Assembly: GCF_007565055.1 (NCBI RefSeq)
Contig: NC_044551.1
Location: forward strand, 94,456,089 to 94,520,088
DNA: 64,000 nt
Direction of reading: 5' to 3'
Source: Rhinopithecus roxellana
Lineage: Eukaryota > Chordata > Mammalia > Primates > Cercopithecidae
How positions within the stretch are numbered: the first letter of the stretch is position 1; each line of letters starts with the position of its first letter. The translations under genes and the position numbers were made by a program. This document shows, piece after piece, positions 46,727 to 57,388 of the stretch. The notes under the pieces were generated by a model. It saw only the letters and a list, made by a program, of their open reading frames with translations. It was not told where the DNA came from and made no database searches.

Positions 46727-48000
46727 CTCATGGATAGGAAGAATCAATATCGTGAAAATGGCCATACTGCCCAAGGTTATTTATAGATTCAATGCCATCC
46801 CCATCAAGCTACCAATGAGTTTCTTCACAGAATTGGAAAAAACTGCTTTAAAGTTCATATGGAACCAAAAAAGAGCCCGCATTGCCAAGACAATCCTAAG
46901 TCAAAAGGACAAAGCTGGAGGCGTCACGCTACCTGACTTCAAACTATACTACAAGGCTACAGTAACCAAAACAGCATGGTACTGGTACCAAAACAGAGCT
47001 ATAGACCAATGGAACAGAACAGAGTCCTCAGAAATAATACCACACATCTACAGCCATCTGATCTTTGACAAACCTGAGAGAGACAAGAAATGGGGAAAGG
47101 ATTCCCTATTTAATAAATGGTGCTGGGAAAATTGGCTAGTCATAAGTAGAAAGCTGAAACTGGATCCTTTCCTTACCCCTTATACGAAGATTAATTCAAG
47201 ATGGATTAGAGACTTAAATGTTAGACCTAATACCATAAAAACCCTAGAAGAAAATCTAGGTAGTACCATTCAGGACATAGGCATGGGCAAGGACTTCATG
47301 TCTAAAACACCAAAAGCAACGGCAGCAAAAGCAAAAATTGACAAATGGGATCTAATTAAACTAAAGAGCTTTTGCACAGCAAAAGAAACTACCATCAGAG
47401 TGAACAGGCAACCTACAGAATGGGAGAAAATTTTTGCAACCTACTCATCTGACAAAGGGCTAATATCCAGAATCTACAAAGAACTCAAACAAATATACAA
47501 GAAAAAAGCAAACAACCCCATCAAAAAGTGGGCAAAGGATATGAACAGACATTTCTCAAAAGAAGACATTCATACAGCCAACAGACACATGAAAAAATGC
47601 TCATCATCACTGGCCATCAGAGAAATGCAAATCAAAACCACAATGAGATACCATCTCACACCAGTTAGAATGGCAATCATTAAGAAGTCAGGAAACAACA
47701 GTTGTTGGAGAGGATGTGGAGAAATAGGAACACTTTTACACTGTTGGTGGGATTGTAAACTAGTTCAACCATTATGGAAAACAGTATGGCAATTCCTCAA
47801 GGATCTAGAACTAGATGTACCATATGACCCAGCCATCCCACTACTGGGTATATACCCAAAGGATTATAAATTATTCTACTACAAAGACACATGCACACGT
47901 ATGTTTATTGCGGCACTATTCACAATAGCAAAGACTTGGAATCAACCCAAATGTCCATCTGTGACAGACTGGATTAAGAAAATGTGGCACATATACACCA
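46727..48000 (+). pseudogene. Inverted L1 ORF2p C-terminal fragment, open frame
   Basis: An uninterrupted frame from 46752 covers about 415 codons of ORF2p downstream of the reverse transcriptase domain (full ORF2p is about 1275 residues). The zinc-knuckle-like C-terminal motif CX3CX7HX4C is intact (spelled C-WRG-C, seven residues, H-CWWD-C, near 47704-47757). The frame then runs past the L1 into flanking T-rich sequence and stops at 48047. The endonuclease and reverse transcriptase parts are absent, so this is an inactive remnant. The open frame indicates a young insertion. Confidence 0.9.
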
Positions 48001-48014
48001 TAAACTTTTTTTTT

Positions 48015-48811
48015 ATTTTTAAGATTCTACCTTTCTTTCTCTCCTGATTATCCTAATCTTAAAAGGTGTATCTTAAAATGAAAGATTTTAATCATTTGAA
48101 TTAATGATTAATGAAAGAGGTATATTTGCCAATGCTTCCTTGATTTTTTTGTGTACTTTATGTTAATTATTCTTCACTTAGTTTTTAATCATTTTTTTTT
48201 ACTTCATTTATTGGAAAGTTTTAAATTATATGTCTACTTTTAAATATTTACACTAAAATGTATCTCAAAGGTTGACTTAACATTAAATAATAAATTTTGA
48301 CGATTTAAAGAACTTAGATATAAGTGATTGATGAAATGAAAGCAGTGCTAATTAATATAGCATTGTAATTGTCACACTATCCTTTATGTTTTAAATATAT
48401 AAACTCATTTAAGCACATCATACACATATGACATGTGTATATTATATATAATATAAACTTTTTTACTAGTAAATTAACTGAGTCAAGGAGAGTTAATTTT
48501 TTTTCTAAGTAGCATATATAGCAAATGATGGAGCTAAGATTTGAACCACAGTCTGTAACAATATCTTCCTATTCTTTTCACAGCGCTGTCTTACACTCCT
48601 GACTATCTTATGTCGTCTAATGCTAATTTAACTTCATACTTGATTTAGATTTCTACCTTTTAGGTTTTGGAAAAATCTCAATGAGTAAAAAGCACTCTCA
48701 TGCCTTTCACTATGTGCTGAGTTTCATTTTCTTCTTGAATTACATTCCACAGGATATTCTCTTATGTGAACCATATAATGATAAACTAAATGTAAAAATG
48801 TTTTCATTCAG
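48015..48811. other. Unassigned AT-rich stretch containing a MIR
   Basis: Apart from the MIR at 48390-48600, no feature is recognised. Confidence 0.5.
48390..48600 (-). mobile_element. MIR SINE, antisense
   Basis: The reverse-complement MIR order is visible: 'taaactcatttaagcac' near 48400, 'aaattaactgagtcaagg' near 48471, 'gatggagctaagatttgaacc' near 48528, and 'cctattcttttcacagcg' near 48567. Confidence 0.7.
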
Positions 48812-49765
48812 ACACCCTACAGAATGGGAGAAAATTTTTGCAATCTATTCATCTGACAAAGGTCTAATATTCACAGTCTGCAAGGAACTTTGACAAATTT
48901 ACAAGAAAAAAAAAAAACCCAATTAAAAAGTGGGCAAAAGATACGAATATACATTTCTGAAAAGAAGACATTCATGTGGCCAACTAACATGAGAAGAAGG
49001 TCAGCATCACTGATCATTAGAGAAATGCAAATCAAAACCATGACAAGATACCATTTCATGCCAATTAGAATGGCGATCATTAAAAAGTCCAGAAACTACA
49101 GTTGCTGATGAGGTTGTGGAGAAATAGGAACACTTTTACAGTGTTGGTGAGATTGTAAATTAATTCAACCATTGTGGAAGACAGTGTGGTGATTCCTCAA
49201 AGATCTAGAAGCAGAAATACCACTTGACCGAGCAATCCCACTACTGGGTATATACCCAAAGGAATATAAATTATTCTGCTATTAAAGACACAAGCATGCA
49301 TATGTTCATCACAGCACTATTCACAATAGCAAAGACATGCAATCGGCTCAAATGCCCATCAACGATAGACTGGATAAAGAAAATGTGGTATGTGTACAAC
49401 ATGGAATACCATGCAGCCAGAAAAAGGAACGAGATCATATCCTTTGCAGGAACCTGGAAGCCATTCTCCTCAGCAAACTAATGAAGGAGCAGAAAAACAA
49501 AAACCTAATGTTCTCACTTAGAAGTGAGAGCTGAATGATGAGCACACATGGAAAAATAGGGGGGAAGAGCACACATTGGGGCCTGTCAGAGGGTAGGGGG
49601 ATGGGAGAGGGAGAGCATCAGGAAGAATAGTTAATGGATGCTGGGCTTAACACCTAGGTGATGGATTGATCTGTGCAGCAAACCACCATGGCACACGTTT
49701 ACCTGTGTAACAAACCTGTGCATCCTGTACATGTACCTCAGAACTTAAAATAAAAGTTGAAGAAA
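48812..49765 (+). mobile_element. L1PA/PB-type 3' end, 5'-truncated
   Basis: Starting at 'accctacagaatgggag', it follows the last part of ORF2 and the 3' UTR, ending 'cctcagaacttaaaataaaag' near 49737. Frames are broken by several changes, for example the short frame at 49224-49481. It duplicates part of the chimera's ORF2 fragment but is clearly older. Confidence 0.9.
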
Positions 49766-50389
49766 TAAAAATGAATAAAAATCCAGCTTTGTAAAGAAAT
49801 CTGAGTTCACCATTACTTTCACTTAGCATTTTGAAGATACCATTCCATTTTTTTTCTATCTCCCTTTCTTTGTTGTTAATGCTAGTACAAAGCAGAACAT
49901 GTGGCTTATGTTCAATAATCAGTTACTTACTAAAAGCATCCTGAAGCAACACAGACCAATGCTCCACCAGTGTTGCTGTGATCCTGAAGGCAATGACTTA
50001 AAATATTGAGGTGATATAGAAAGTACTTTTGCTCTTAAGTAGCAATCTTAATGTAGTATTCTCTCCCTCATATTTTGAATAGAGATATTCGGATATCTGA
50101 GGACAGAAAAAGACGCGAAATAAAAAAAAGATGTTAAATACACTTATTAAAATTTACCAAATTCTTACATATCTAATTCTCTATGTATTTTAGAGATGTT
50201 AATACTTAAAAGTAGCAGAATGTTTCAATCATGGTATAAAGTGGTAATTCTGAGGACGCTTTCTTCCAAGAAATATGCAGCACGTGATAGAAAGGCATTG
50301 AAGGCATTGATCTCCACTTAGGAGGAAAAAGTCAGACTGCTTATAAGATATATTATACTCTTAAATATGAGAGAAGAGCTTGTAAATAA
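49766..50389. other. Unassigned
   Basis: No recognised feature. Confidence 0.45.
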
Positions 50390-50880
50390 AAAGATGGAAG
50401 AAATAAAGTATATGCCATTTTCAATCAAATTTTAAAGAAAACAAGTGTAGTAAAACTGATATTTGAAGAAATAGACTTTAAGAAAAAATATTACTAGAAA
50501 TGAAGAGGGGTATTTTATATTAAAAGTGTAAATTCAAGAAAAAAGTATCACAGCATAAATGTGTATGCACTGATTAACATTGGCTAAAATATATAAAACG
50601 ACTTACAGTTATAAGATGAGTAAGTTCTAGCGACCTACTCTACAGCATAATGACTATAGTTAATATACTATACATTGAAATTTGTTTAAAAAGTAATCTT
50701 GATTATTCTTAGCACATGCACACACAAAAGTAACTATGTGAGGTGATGGTTTATGTTAATTTAGCTTGATTGTGGTAATCATTTCATCATGTTTATATTT
50801 CAAAACATCACATTGTACACCTTAAATATATAAAATTTTAGTTTGCCAATTATACATCAATTAAGCTAAAAATATGTAAC
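50390..50880 (+). mobile_element. L1M/L1MA fragment: ORF2 endonuclease piece joined to 3' end
   Basis: 50460-50610 ('gaaatagactttaagaaaaaa' and 'tgcactgattaacattgg' words) matches the ORF2 endonuclease region. 50620-50870 ('gataatgactatagttaatat' type wording, 'aatttagcttgattgtgg', 'tcacattgtacacctta') is an L1MA/PB 3' end. The middle of the L1 is missing, so this is an internal deletion or two adjacent pieces. Confidence 0.7.
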
Positions 50881-51587
50881 AAAAATTAAAGATAAAAGGA
50901 GTAATATGTAAATTTATCATCATGTTTGGAAATTTTGACTCACCACTCTCAGTGACTGAGAGAGCACAATGGAAAGGCAATTAGAATATAGAAGATTTAA
51001 ACAATAAGATTATTCAGTGTAACTTAATTGATATTATAGGACATCACACACAATTGAAATCATTTCCAGTAAAATATGACATTGCATCTTGGCCATTTAG
51101 GACTGTGCTTGACAATAGATAATTAGGTACATGTAAAATGATTTTGTGTTGTTTCGGGGTAGCTAATACTGATTATTAAAGAGTAATAATGTTGCTATTA
51201 CAAAATAAATTTCTTCACTCGTATCTGTTGTTTTCCTATGAAAATGTCCAGATCTTTGAGGAATTTCCTCCTATGGATAGATTTGTAGAAGCATTTATTT
51301 TTTGCATCCTACTACACAAGTTAGAGCGTGCACATACACTCTTCTCTAGGACAGTGGAGATACCCGCTTGACTGCTACATGACATGGACTTGACCTATCT
51401 GTAAATTGTCATTTTTTTCACACTCACAAAGTTTCTCATTAAAATTCAATGAACTAAGTGCAATGTGGATTGGAGTCTGCACCAGAGAAAGGACAGTAAT
51501 TGAAAAACAGATAATATCTGAGAAAATGTATTTCGTTAATAAAATCAGTTGAGATGTTTATCTTTGGCTATAGGTTGTTTTAGTATA
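50881..51587. other. Unassigned AT-rich stretch
   Basis: No recognised feature. Confidence 0.5.
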
Positions 51588-51967
51588 TGCTATGGTATGA
51601 ATGACTGTCCCCTCCAAAAATCATGTTGAAACTTAATCTTAATGTGACAGTATTGAGAGGTGGAGCCTTTAAGAAATGATTGGGTCATGAGGGCTCTGCC
51701 GTGATTGGATGAATGGGTTAATTCATTAATAGATTAATGGGTTATCATGGGAGTGGGACTGGTGACTTTATAAGAAGAGGAAGGGAAATCTGAGCTAGCA
51801 GGCTCAGTGCCACCTTAGGACTCTGCAGAGGGTCTTTACCAAACAAGGGACCAGATCCAGTCCCTTCACTGTGGACTTATCCGCCTCCAGAACTGTAAAC
51901 AATTCCTTTTGTTTTTTGTACATTATCCAGGTTTAGGTATTCTAAGAAACAAAAATGGACTAAGACA
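51588..51967 (+). mobile_element. MSTA/MSTB-type MaLR solo LTR
   Basis: It begins tgctatggtatgaatg and ends ggactaagaca, the standard MST ends. 'tcatgttgaaacttaatc' and 'gtcatgagggctctgcc' lie between. The flanks gtata (51583-51587) and gaata (51968-51972) differ by one base and are a likely 5-bp target duplication. Confidence 0.9.
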
Positions 51968-51972
51968 GAATA

Positions 51973-52629
51973 TAATCATATATGAACTTGTTTTATTTAT
52001 TCTAATAGATTGTGAGCCCTTGAAGGACAAATATCATAACATACATTTATATAATTAACTCATTGATTCTAAAACTTTTGAGTGCCTATCATATCCTTGC
52101 TACAAAGATTATGTATTGATAAACAAAACACATGCTGCGTGTATTTCATAGTCTTTTGGGTGAGGATGCACATTAAGAAAACATAAATACATTATTAAAA
52201 TATACACAGAAGGATGATTACAAGTTTTATGAGAAAGAAAGTTATAGTACAATTGGGGTTCAAAGAGGTACTGTCTGAGTAAATAAAATTTACTCAGAGA
52301 TTTGAATATTAGTAACACTTTTCCAGGCAAACTTCAATTGAGAAGGATATGAGAATGATGGAGATTTTTCTGAGAAAAAGAATAATATGCATAAAGTTCC
52401 AGATTTGAGAAAGATGTCAGAATAAATAACTAAAGTAAAACCAAAGTGGTTAGAGAGCAGTGCTGAAAGAAGAGATTGATGGCAAGTGAAACAAGATAAT
52501 TTAGTAAGAGATACCTCAAAATGCAGGCTTTAGATTCCATCCTCAGAAACAACGTGAAAGAGGTTGATAATACCAATTGCTTTATAACATTACTTACGAT
52601 ACTTTTTTTGTAAATACATATGATGAAGT
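51973..52629. other. Unassigned AT-rich stretch
   Basis: No recognised feature. Confidence 0.45.
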
Positions 52630-52644
52630 AAGAAAAACAGAAGT

Positions 52645-52967
52645 GGCCGGGCGCGGTGACTCACACCTGTAATCCCAGCACTTTGGGAGGCCAAGGCGGG
52701 CAGATCACGAGGTCAGGAGATCGAGACCATCCTGGCTAACACGGTGAAAGCCTGTCTCTACTAAAAAATACAAAAATCTAGCTGGGTGAGGTGACAGCCG
52801 CCTGTAGTCTCAGCTACTCGGGAGGCTGAGGCAGGAGAATGGCGTGAACCCTGGGGGGTGGAGCTTGCGGTGAGCCGAGATCACACCACTGCCTGTGCAA
52901 CAGAACAAGACTCCGTCTCAAAATAAATAAATAAATAAATAAATAATAATACATAGAATAAAATAAT
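52645..52967 (+). mobile_element. AluY with 15-bp target site duplication
   Basis: Starts ggccgggcgcggtgactcac and has AluY words ('gagatcgagaccatcctgg', 'gaatggcgtgaacc'). Target duplication aagaaaaacagaagt at 52630-52644 and 52968-52982. A small deletion removes 'cactccag' near 52892. The linker reads 'gctgggtgaggtgaca', a variant of the 'gggcgagg' word seen in the AluYR at 38710. Confidence 0.95.
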
Positions 52968-53010
52968 AAGAAAAACAGAAGTGAGGAGACAAGTAGTACA
53001 ATTTTGGACC

Positions 53011-53035
53011 AATAATAATAATAATAATAATAATA
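53011..53035 (+). repeat. (AAT)n microsatellite
   Basis: Eight aat units in a row. Confidence 0.95.
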
Positions 53036-54078
53036 ACAATGCCAATTTGAACTAGACTGAAGGAGAAGGAATTTAGAAATATGAGAAGGATTTACATGTA
53101 TTTGGGGAAAAATCAACAGGATTTAGGATTTAGTGATTAATTGAATGGAGACGTTGAAGAAGTGTCAACAAAGAATTTTAGGTTTCTAGAATAGATGCAT
53201 TTTGCTTAAATGGGGCAGTATATATTTGAGGTGGGGATCAAAAAGTAAATTTTACTAATGTTTGCTTTATGATATTTATTACATATAAATGTAACCATGA
53301 ACATACAAGTATGGACCACAAACAAAAGTCTAGAATTAAAGATATACAACTGAAAGTCACCATAATATAAAAGTTACTTAGTGTCATAACTCTCTTGCTT
53401 TACTCTCTATATAATCCCAACAAATAGTTAATGGTTGAGTCTCTTTCTAACACACACTCCTAAATTCCATTATAGCATAAATCAATCTGAATGTCTATGG
53501 TTATTTTGGAAAAGCAGGACATGGAATCCCTGATAGGAGACAAGCCATGCATGAGATATTTTTGTATAAACTGCATTGTCATAAAAGTCCTTAGACTTTC
53601 ATTTGTGTAAAAAGCATTTGAAGAAGGTTGCTTTAAGTTGCTTTATTTCCATTCTCTTGGAAATAAATCTGAATTACATTTTAATACAAACCGTAAAACC
53701 AACAATTAAGAAAGAAGTACTTTGGGCTGCACAGAAATTAGCTGTAAAGATAAACGGACAATGAAAGGTTTTCTAAAAATCTGAATGAAGTATTTTTTTC
53801 ATATTGTGATATGACTAAGAGTGATTGCAGTGTTTTAACAACCACCAAATGAGGTTAGATATGTATGATTCTGAAGAGAACAGGAAAAACATAGGACTTT
53901 ATTGCATATATAAATATTACTTGTGAGTGTTCTGTTTGAGATTGCTTGAATTTTTGAGATGAAATCCAACTCACATCTCTGTATAGGAAGTGCTATACAA
54001 AATAGAAATGAAGATAATATATAAACTGACAATAACTTTATTATATTAGAATATACATTCCCAGCTGAAGTTTGTTGA
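53036..54078. other. Unassigned AT-rich stretch
   Basis: No recognised feature. Confidence 0.45.
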
Positions 54079-54090
54079 CTACTCTCAATC

Positions 54091-54285
54091 GTCAAGTGAT
54101 TCTCCTGCCTCAGCCTCCCAAGTAACTGAGATTACAGGTGCCTGCCACCATGCTCGGCTAATTTCCTTTTTTTGTGTGTATTTTTAGTAGAGACAAGGCT
54201 TCATCATGTTGGTCAGGCTGGTCTTGAACTCCTGACCTCGTGATCCGGCTGCCTTGGCCTCCCAGAGTGCTAGGATTATAGGCGG
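54091..54285 (-). mobile_element. Alu fragment truncated at both ends, with target duplication
   Basis: Antisense Alu text from 'gtcaagtgattctcctgcc' to 'gtgctaggattataggc', about 195 bp. Poly(T) and the right-arm end are missing on the left, and the element 5' end is missing on the right. Yet ctactctcaatc (54079-54090) and ctaccctcaatc (54286-54297) flank it. Confidence 0.85.
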
Positions 54286-54342
54286 CTACCCTCAATCTTA
54301 AGCTATCACATTTGCTTAGTAAAAGTCCATGTGTTACCAAAT

Positions 54343-54606
54343 ACTATTTTTGAGACAGGATCTGTTCTGTCTCACAGGCTGGAGTGCAACGGCACAATCA
54401 TGACAGCATCTACCTCCTGGGATCAAGTGATTCTCCCATCTCAGCCTTCCGAATAGCTGGGATTATAGTCGCATGCCACCATGCTCAGCTAATTTTTAAA
54501 TTTTTGTAGAGACCTTGGCTGGTCTAGAACTCCTGGGCTCAGGCAATCCTTTCCCTTTGGCCTCCCAAAGTGCTGAGATTCAGATGTGAGTCACCATGCC
54601 TGACAT
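54343..54606 (-). mobile_element. AluJ, antisense, diverged
   Basis: Runs from 'tttttgagacaggatctg' to 'gatgtgagtcaccatgcctgac', with AluJ words ('cacaatcatgacagc', 'ctgggctcaggcaatcc') and internal deletions. Confidence 0.85.
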
Positions 54607-56989
54607 ACCTCATACTTTTATTTGGAAAGTCACAAAGCATGCAGATATAATATTTTTCAGTGATTTAAAATAATCTAATATTTTAAGAGGCACAACAATT
54701 AAAATACATACTTTAGAGAATTAACATTAAAGTCTTAAATATTAATAATCAAGTTTTAGTTATTATGTAAAACAGATACTTCTTTGTATTTTCATGGTTA
54801 ATATTAATTTGAGTGAAGTACACTTTGAGAAATAGTAGGTCTTTTGAGTTGAAAAGAGGCCAAGAGTTAATTTTCTATTGAACATTTTAAAATTTATTTC
54901 TTCATTTTTTCTTTATAATGTTTTCTTCCTCTGTATAATCTTACAGCAATTCCAAAATAAAATTTTCCCAATCTGAGCTGATCTGGTTAGTGAGATGAAA
55001 GAGAAGCATATTAAGGTCCCACTAAAATAATAGAGATTTGCCAAACAGGGCTGAAAAACTCTTTATTAGTCTAATCAGTCCATTTTTGGATGAGAAAAGT
55101 AAATCTAGCTAAGTTACCCAAGTTTGCAGGATTATATTTCTGTCCAGGACTCCATATAAAACTATTTCTGTCCAGGACTCTATAAAACTTCCTACAATGA
55201 CAGGTAATAACTTTTATTCATAATGTTGACAAGATCATTTCTGTGGCAAGATTTGTCCTTTTTATTTGCATAGTATGTAACTTATTTAACTTGTTATGAA
55301 TTGCCAAGTTTAACTGATATACTTTTTGACATGACAAAAATAATGAGAAATGATGATAATGGACTTTTTCCCATTCTCTCTAACAGAGACTATTGGGAAG
55401 AAGGGATCAACTTGCTCAAATGCCGTATAGTAATATTCCCACCCAGGTTAGCATGATTTTGGTTCTCCCTAGCAGAAAGACTATGGGGAGTCCTTAAGCA
55501 GGATGCACTTTATTTGTCTACATTTCTTATTGAAAAACAAACTGCAATTTATAAATTATGGAGCACGAATGATTAGAGAGTGAATACAATTCTAGTATAT
55601 GATATAAATAACACAACACTGAACAGAAAAGTTCTGAAACAAAAAGATCTCTTTTTATAGGTGACCAAGGTGTCCCACATATATTTTTCAAAAGTCTCCT
55701 CATGTATTAAACCCAAAACTAAAAATTATCTTAATGTGGGAACAAATTGATAACTTTGGAGATCTGCATTTGATGACCTTAAGAGAATATTTCAATAACA
55801 GAATATTATTTTCCCTGAGCCTGGTACCTGCATATAATTATTTGAATTTTTTACTACAGTTTGGATTTTAGATGTCTGATCCATCTGAGACTGACTGTAC
55901 GATTCAACACTTTATATTTTCATGAGCATTATAATTTATGTTATAGTTTCCATTTTATTGCTTTTTAAAATTTACTGTATTAATTATGTTTTCTTATATA
56001 GAAATCAATTTTGATAGAATTTTTGACTTCAATTTTAGTTCTTTTGGAGTTCACTTTTGTAACTATCATGTTTATGCTATACTAACTTAAGATAGCATAT
56101 GTTGGCACACCATTATGTGCAATGATAAAATTAGTATATTATGTTGGAGATATCTCTAGAGAGGATCAATCTCCCTTAACAGTTGGTAAGGAGCCCTTCC
56201 AAACATCTCTGCAGTAAGTTGTCTCCAACTGAACTGCAAACACTAAATAAGGTAAAAATAAAAATTCATAGTGATCACAGCAAGACTCTACCAATCACTA
56301 TATCTTTCCTAAGTAAGTTTTAAAAAAGTCACTGTTTTTAGATTTTGCTCAGTGTTTTCTTAATCAAATTCATGTGCAATATATCACAGGCAAATTTTAT
56401 ACTCCAATAAATAATATTCTTAAAGCAATTAACTTTGATTTTTCTCCATAGTTTTATGTTTTTAAACGTTATGATATAGTAAAGTTATTTGGAGGATCTA
56501 ATACATATCATTAGGAATTATGTCTGTCAGGCAATAACAAAGAATGTTACCCCAACAAATAACAGTAGTTTAAAAACTTGGATTGTTATTTTCTCATAAA
56601 AGTCTTGAGGTTGGCAATCGAAGGGCTAATTATGTTGTCTCTGTTCCAAGACATTCTCGGGATTGAAACTCTTGCTACCTTTGTGCTCAAAGACATGCCT
56701 CAAAGATGATCTATTTTCAGGGTCAACTCATGTTCCAGTAGGTGCTTCAGGTGCGGTCATCATAAATACATTTGGACCAGCATGGATAATGAAATAACAA
56801 GTTAAAAAGGGAAAACTATACTTTCCTGCATTTTTTTCTATGTAAAATGAAAGTGTCTCTGACACTTTACATATTTGTTTACATCTCATTGATTAACCAA
56901 TGGCACATGAGCCCATGGACATAACCTAATACAAGAGAGAACTGGAAAAATGAGGGCGTACACAGCAGTATACCCTAGAAAGGATTCTG
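54607..56989. other. Unassigned AT-rich stretch with a tandem duplication
   Basis: No gene recognised. 55136-55189 holds a 26-28-bp tandem duplication. 56510-56760 has a more balanced composition and may be an old repeat that I cannot name. Confidence 0.45.
55136..55189 (+). repeat. 26/28-bp tandem duplication
   Basis: atttctgtccaggactc begins both copies (55136 and 55164). The copies differ by a 2-base indel. Confidence 0.85.
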
Positions 56990-57215
56990 GAAACAGGCTC
57001 TACTTAAAACTTGACTTTGCCATTACCAACTCTGAATTTTGGCAAATTAAGCTGTCCTTAGCTTCCTCAACTATTAAATGGAAATATAATAATAGTCTCA
57101 TCTCCTATTTTTGTGAATATTAAATTTAGTAATATAGGTAGCTGACTTAGAACAGTGGTTATCACATAAGATATACTCTATCAAATCTTTAGCAATACTA
57201 TTATTATTACTTATT
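56990..57215 (+). mobile_element. MIR SINE, near full length
   Basis: 'actttgccattaccaactc' near 57014, 'cttcctcaactattaaatgg' near 57063, 'aataatagtctcatctcc' near 57088, and 'tagaacagtggttatcac' near 57150 follow the MIR order from core to 3' end, finishing in tattattatt. Confidence 0.85.
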
Positions 57216-57388
57216 CTGGAAAACTAAGTGATAGCTACAAGTTGGGGATCCCATTAAAATGAAGAAAGGGAAATGGAATTAGGAAACTAATTGGTATTCC
57301 CCTCACCCAGAGTATGATAAAATTACAAAAGAAAAGTAATCTGTAGCATTCATAGCAGTGTTTGCATTTATATCAAAATGGAGTTTGA

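Larger units (their letters stand above)
46095..48014 (-). mobile_element. Chimeric L1 insertion with twin-priming inversion
   Basis: One minus-strand retrotransposition can explain this whole unit. Reading leftwards from 48000: an inverted ORF2 segment (46727-48000, sense on plus), an L1 3' UTR segment in normal minus orientation (46521-46726), about 410 bp of non-L1 sequence (46112-46520), and poly(A) on the minus strand (T12 at 46100-46111). The inversion point is canonical: the inverted piece ends at 'cacatatacacca', and the other piece resumes a few bases later in L1 order at 'actatgcagccataaa'. taaac plus at least nine T occurs at both 46095-46108 and 48001-48014 and is the likely target duplication. 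The T-rich duplication is low in complexity, so single-event origin is an inference. Confidence 0.7.
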
